Positions 5,933 through 8,632 of a stretch of DNA of 8,632 nucleotides are shown here, in pieces. Both the position numbers and the translations under genes were made by a program. Every line of letters begins with the position of its first letter. Position 1 is the stretch's first letter. This stretch comes from Candidatus Hodarchaeota archaeon (lineage in GTDB: Archaea > Asgardarchaeota > Heimdallarchaeia > Hodarchaeales > Hodarchaeaceae): assembly GCA_016839665.1 (NCBI GenBank), contig JAEOTU010000024.1, positions 1-8,632 of the forward strand. Direction: 5' to 3'. The notes beneath the pieces are model-generated. The model was not told the DNA's origin and made no database searches. It was given only the letters and a program-made list of their open reading frames with translations.

Positions 5933-6223
5933 TTAGAAATGCGTTGCAGCTTGAAAATAAATTCTAGGACGACCTCTTTGATTCTGTTCTGAATAGCGAG
6001 GAAAAGTAAAAACATGACCTTTAATCACCAATCGGTTGAGACTGTCATAAACCGTAGAACTGGCTCGCCGAGTAAGCATGACCAGCTCAAATCTAGTCAT
6101 GGGACCATCTACTCGAAGAATTTCCAGAATTGTAAGGTCTAATGGATTAGTTAAGGGTAATTGTTTTTTTAAGATTGACTGGTCGTTTTCGATAAGATGT
6201 TGATGCTGGGTACTTTGGTTCAT
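5933..6223 (-). CDS. Winged helix-turn-helix DNA-binding protein, probable transcription regulator
   Basis: This 96-residue protein has a polar N-terminal segment (1-25) followed by a winged-helix fold. Helix 1 is about residues 28-39 (Asp-Leu-Thr-Ile-Leu-Glu-Ile-Leu) and helix 2 about 43-51. The recognition helix is about 54-68 (Ala-Ser-Ser-Thr-Val-Tyr-Asp-Ser-Leu-Asn-Arg-Leu), ending in Lys-Gly-His. A beta wing rich in Arg follows, with Gly84-Arg-Pro-Arg-Ile-Tyr-Phe closing it. No ligand-binding or metal-binding domain is present, so it resembles a minimal MarR/ArsR/TrmB-like DNA-binding unit; the exact family is not clear. GGAGAGATGA lies just ahead of the ATG. It is divergent from the HEAT-like gene and shares a 205-bp promoter region with it, a common layout for a local regulator. 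Confidence 0.82.
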   Translation of the reverse strand: MNQSTQHQHLIENDQSILKKQLPLTNPLDLTILEILRVDGPMTRFELVMLTRRASSTVYDSLNRLVIKGHVFTFPRYSEQNQRGRPRIYFQAATHF

Positions 6224-6262
6224 AAGTCATCTCTCCGAAGGCTAAGATTACTGTTTCAATTT

Positions 6263-6272
6263 CGATTATAAG
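6263..6272 (-). promoter_or_regulatory. TATA-like box for the winged-helix gene
   Basis: On the minus strand this reads CTTATAATCG, an archaeal TATA-like element. It would start transcription near 6240, giving a leader of under 20 nt that just holds the GGAGAGATGA ribosome binding site. A GCTAA half-site (6241-6245) lies at the predicted start. Confidence 0.4.
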
Positions 6273-6295
6273 CTCACAAGATCTGTCCAAAGAAA

Positions 6296-6321
6296 AGACT
6301 GTTACACGAGGTCACGAGTCT
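6296..6321. repeat. Dyad with internal direct repeat in the divergent promoter region
   Basis: AGACT at 6296-6300 and AGTCT at 6317-6321 form a short inverted repeat. Inside it the hexamer CACGAG occurs twice in direct orientation, at 6305-6310 and 6313-6318, an 8-bp period. It lies between the two divergent promoters, so a protein-binding site is possible. The arms are only 5 bp long, so this may be chance. Confidence 0.25.
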
Positions 6322-6343
6322 GCAATGATGAATAAGTGAAGAC

Positions 6344-6351
6344 TTTAAATA
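6344..6351 (+). promoter_or_regulatory. TATA box for the HEAT-like gene
   Basis: TTTAAATA at 6344-6351 is a perfect match to the archaeal TATA consensus TTTAWATA and sits in an A/T-rich stretch. It predicts a transcription start near 6374, which falls inside the inverted repeat at 6367-6386 and gives a leader of about 45-55 nt. Confidence 0.65.
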
Positions 6352-6366
6352 TTATAAAATCCGACA

Positions 6367-6386
6367 TTTAGCATAATATCGCTAAA
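6367..6386. promoter_or_regulatory. Inverted repeat TTTAGC-N8-GCTAAA, candidate operator
   Basis: TTTAGC (6367-6372) and GCTAAA (6381-6386) are perfect 6-bp inverted arms spaced by 8 bp. The centre is about 28 bp downstream of the TATA box, so a protein bound here would cover the transcription start. The adjacent divergent winged-helix gene is the natural candidate for the binding protein. This is inferred from layout and from the shared half-sites near 5046 and 5106. Confidence 0.45.
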
Positions 6387-6428
6387 GGGCGAGTTGATGG
6401 ATGGAATAGATGGAGAACTGTGAACAAC

Positions 6429-7169
6429 ATGAATAAAACTGTAGATTGGGAAGAACTATATAAGCAATTTGAAAAAAATGAGCTTTATTGGTCATTTCTA
6501 GACAATCAAGAAGCTGAGGTCAGAGAAAAAGTACAATTTCATTTACAAAATCCATCTAAAGAAGATTTAAAGTGGATAAAAGAAGGATTACAAGACTCAA
6601 AAGTGAAATCGTTTATTTCTAGTATTACCGCAAAAACTCCTGCCCTCTCCGATGAACTGTTTTACCCATTAATGCGTGCAGCAATAGAGGAAGTTGATCC
6701 AAGTAATAATAGGTGGTTTGTTGAGCCATGCATGATGAATTTTGAGGAAGGACCTAGACGGGTACACGAATATCTTTTAGGTGTGTTAGAAACAGGAACC
6801 CCATTTGAACAGGCAGGTGCAGTGAATGCAATGTACTGGGCTACGGTGAAACCAGACCAGAAATATCCCGGTAGTGAAGAAATGACGAAACGCACACGTC
6901 TGCTTCTGCTTGAACAGTTTGTAAAAAGTAAGAGCGTTGACGTACAACGAAGCATTATTCCCACCTTGAATCTGAACGAAGAAAACTATCCAGAGTCACA
7001 TAAACCCCTCGTGCAGAAGGCAATTACGATTGCTCAATCACATCCAGATGAATACATCCAAAACCGATTAGGAGTGCAATTGGGAACAGAGAGCATCCTA
7101 AGAGCATTACCCCATAGAAAAAGAAAGCGCTCTCTCCGCGAAAAAATACAAAAAAGATTTAGAAAGTAA
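6429..7169 (+). CDS. HEAT-like helical-repeat protein, function unknown
   Basis: This 246-residue, mostly helical soluble protein begins Val-Asp-Trp-Glu-Glu-Leu-Tyr. It resembles, from memory, a family of uncharacterised HEAT-repeat-like proteins. Distinctive parts are Asp-Pro-Ser-Asn-Asn-Arg-Trp-Phe-Val-Glu-Pro-Cys (90-101), Arg-Arg-Val-His-Glu-Tyr-Leu-Leu (110-117), and Gln-Ala-Gly-Ala-Val-Asn-Ala-Met-Tyr-Trp-Ala (128-138). Arg-Ser-Ile-Ile-Pro-Thr-Leu-Asn-Leu-Asn (174-183) completes the set. Such proteins are usually thought of as protein-binding scaffolds, but no activity can be assigned. Residues 230-246 form a strongly basic tail that could contact nucleic acid. The GTG at 6420 (4 nt after GGAG) would add three residues and is a good alternative start. 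It is divergent from the winged-helix gene and lies 60 bp ahead of the carboxypeptidase gene. Confidence 0.78.
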   Translation: MNKTVDWEELYKQFEKNELYWSFLDNQEAEVREKVQFHLQNPSKEDLKWIKEGLQDSKVKSFISSITAKTPALSDELFYPLMRAAIEEVDPSNNRWFVEPCMMNFEEGPRRVHEYLLGVLETGTPFEQAGAVNAMYWATVKPDQKYPGSEEMTKRTRLLLLEQFVKSKSVDVQRSIIPTLNLNEENYPESHKPLVQKAITIAQSHPDEYIQNRLGVQLGTESILRALPHRKRKRSLREKIQKRFRK

Positions 7170-7229
7170 CAAGGGGACAAATCAGGGATCAAATCAAAAA
7201 ATGAAAATGATCAAACTCAGTGAACAAAT
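7170..7229. other. Short intergenic gap between HEAT-like and carboxypeptidase genes
   Basis: The 60 bp hold no clear TATA box or T-rich terminator. They contain a 10-codon ORF (7201-7233, peptide MKMIKLSEQI) whose stop overlaps the carboxypeptidase ATG as ATGA. This layout favours co-transcription and possibly coupled translation. Confidence 0.4.
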
Positions 7230-8632
7230 ATGAATAAACTCTGGATTATAGGGAGTTTACTAACTGGAGTTATACTCTCAAGCTCAATAGGAGTCATCAA
7301 TTCCCATACATTAGTTATCACAGTCAACTCAACTGTACCAGAAGACTGTTCATTAAAAAGGGATACTAGAGAAGGGTACACCTTTATCTGGGAGGATTAT
7401 GAGGGCGCTCCAGGAGATCAACAGGGAGATGATAGTGTGGTCTTTGGCCCTTCGTTTGGACCATACCATAACTATTCGGAACTCGTGAACAAGCTAAAGA
7501 AGCTCAATACAACATATCCAGAGATTATACAGGTCTTTACAATAGGGAAGACCTATTTTGAGCGAGAAATTTACTGTGTTAGAATCACGAATGAATCAAT
7601 GATGGAGCCAAAAACGGAAGTGGTGATCGTAGGGCAACACCACGCTCAGGAGCAAATCAACGTGGAAAATGCCCTGTATTTCATAGATAAAGTAGTCGAT
7701 GAGTTTTTCCAGTCTTCGACCACAATTCAGACCCTTCTAAACACTAAAGCGATTTATGTGATCCCGAGTCTGAACATTGATGGGGCAGAACTAATGAGTC
7801 AGAATCCATGGCAGAGAAAAACTTTACGACCAATCGATGAAGACGGAGATGGGGTGGAAGATGAATATGAAGTGCAAGACATGAATAAGGACGGATATGT
7901 GGAGAGATTGTATGATGGGTCACACAACTTCATAGGAGACGAAGGAAGAGATCTGGATGGAGATGGGCGAATTGGAAACGATAAACCAGGGGGGGTCGAT
8001 CCGAATCGGAACTATGCGTACGAGTTTGGGAAACAACCAGGCGCTTCGAATAATCCTTCCGCGTGGAATTACCATGGACCCCACGCATTTTCTGAAAATT
8101 GTACCGCACGATTTCGGGATTTTGTGCTACAACGGAATTTTATCACGGCTATCTCCCTACATTCGGGCATGGATTATACGATGATATTAGGTCCTTCATC
8201 AGACGAAGGGGGAGTGCTAGGAGGAACAGATAGGGACTTGTACATTAGTACAGGGACAAAACTGCAAGAAATCACAGGCTTTTCACTGGAAATGGGAGGA
8301 GGGGGATATGCTACTTCTGGTATATGGGACGATTGGATGTATTCGAATGGGACACTGCTGGCTTTTACGTTTGAAACCTATGGGAATCCGTTAGCATACT
8401 ATGCAACCAAAAATGCCACAACGGGCTATTATCATCACCGAGGAGTGTGGGATTATTGTAATCCTCCAGCAGACAAAGTAATCGAGAATAGCGCTCAAAC
8501 CTATCACGGACTCTTGTTCATGGCGGAAGAAGCCCCTTATGTAGCAATCCAAACTAAGAATAAACAAGTAGGAGAAGAACTCCAGATTGAAGTAACGATA
8601 ACTAATCCTTCATCATATATCCGAACAAATGG
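7230..8632 (+). CDS. Secreted M14-family zinc carboxypeptidase, 3' end outside window
   Basis: The frame is open for 467 codons to the right edge. A hydrophobic N-terminus (residues 1-25, after a single Lys) looks like a signal peptide, so it likely acts outside the cell, removing C-terminal residues from peptides. M14 landmarks are the zinc ligands His138-x2-Glu141 and His311 (Ser-Leu-His-Ser). Others are the substrate-binding Asn259-Arg260 in Val-Asp-Pro-Asn-Arg-Asn-Tyr, Asn-Ile-Asp-Gly (182-185), and the likely catalytic Glu382 in Phe-Thr-Phe-Glu. Between 203 and 251 are three DxDxDG-type loops (203-208, 217-222, 241-246), probable calcium sites. Seven N-x-S/T sequons fit a glycosylated exoprotein. 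From about 436 an Ig-like or CARDB-like domain seems to begin. AGTGA lies ahead of the ATG; no TATA box is visible, so readthrough from the previous gene is likely. Confidence 0.93.
   Translation, partial: MNKLWIIGSLLTGVILSSSIGVINSHTLVITVNSTVPEDCSLKRDTREGYTFIWEDYEGAPGDQQGDDSVVFGPSFGPYHNYSELVNKLKKLNTTYPEIIQVFTIGKTYFEREIYCVRITNESMMEPKTEVVIVGQHHAQEQINVENALYFIDKVVDEFFQSSTTIQTLLNTKAIYVIPSLNIDGAELMSQNPWQRKTLRPIDEDGDGVEDEYEVQDMNKDGYVERLYDGSHNFIGDEGRDLDGDGRIGNDKPGGVDPNRNYAYEFGKQPGASNNPSAWNYHGPHAFSENCTARFRDFVLQRNFITAISLHSGMDYTMILGPSSDEGGVLGGTDRDLYISTGTKLQEITGFSLEMGGGGYATSGIWDDWMYSNGTLLAFTFETYGNPLAYYATKNATTGYYHHRGVWDYCNPPADKVIENSAQTYHGLLFMAEEAPYVAIQTKNKQVGEELQIEVTITNPSSYIRTN

Noticed and set aside
6160..6172. 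Run of seven T on the plus strand as a terminator of the gene ending at 5922
   Set aside because: It lies about 240 bp downstream inside the minus-strand winged-helix gene, where it encodes Lys codons; too distant to support.
7957..8184. 75-codon open frame on the plus strand within the carboxypeptidase gene
   Set aside because: The frame of the M14 enzyme is unbroken here and carries the Asn-Arg and His-Ser active-site motifs, so this is a shadow.

Overview
The window is archaeal. Its left half is a tightly packed, one-direction block of archaeal-type ribosomal protein genes: the 3' end of rps3, then rpl29, rnp1 (RNase P subunit p29), rps17, rpl14, rpl24, rps4e, rpl5 and rps14. Both rps4e and rnp1 inside this block are archaeal/eukaryotic signatures. 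The individual proteins match the archaeal rather than the bacterial forms. TATA-like boxes ahead of the single genes on the right agree. The lineage cannot be fixed from sequence alone. A possible ubiquitin-like protein and long acidic ribosomal tails would suit an Asgard-type archaeon, but that is only an inference.

Layout: 1-3656 is the ribosomal block, with neighbouring genes overlapping by 7-11 bp or separated by at most about 16 bp, so it is almost certainly one transcription unit with translational coupling. In many archaea rps8, rpl6, rpl32e and others follow rps14. Here a Taw2/TYW2-type wybutosine methyl/aminocarboxypropyl-transferase family gene (3653-4528) overlaps the rps14 stop codon instead. 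Thus tRNA maturation (RNase P, wyosine at position 37 of tRNA-Phe) and ribosome synthesis appear to be co-expressed.

From 4539 on, the genes are single and alternate in direction. They are a four-helix membrane protein (minus), an unrecognised 248-residue protein with an apparent ubiquitin-like N-terminal domain and a C-terminal Cys3His zinc motif (plus), a small winged-helix DNA-binding protein (minus), a HEAT-like helical-repeat protein with a basic tail (plus), and a secreted M14 zinc carboxypeptidase with three calcium-loop motifs (plus, running off the right edge). The two convergent gene pairs are each separated by only 10 bp.

The two divergent intergenic regions (5013-5175 and 6224-6428) carry TATA-like boxes. 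They also share an inverted repeat built on TTTAGC/GCTAAA, placed near the predicted transcription starts. This could be an operator for the neighbouring winged-helix protein. Three of the single genes are preceded by an 8-10 codon ORF that ends on or next to their start codon. No tRNA, rRNA, CRISPR array or insertion sequence was seen, and no gene-free stretch exceeds about 205 bp.
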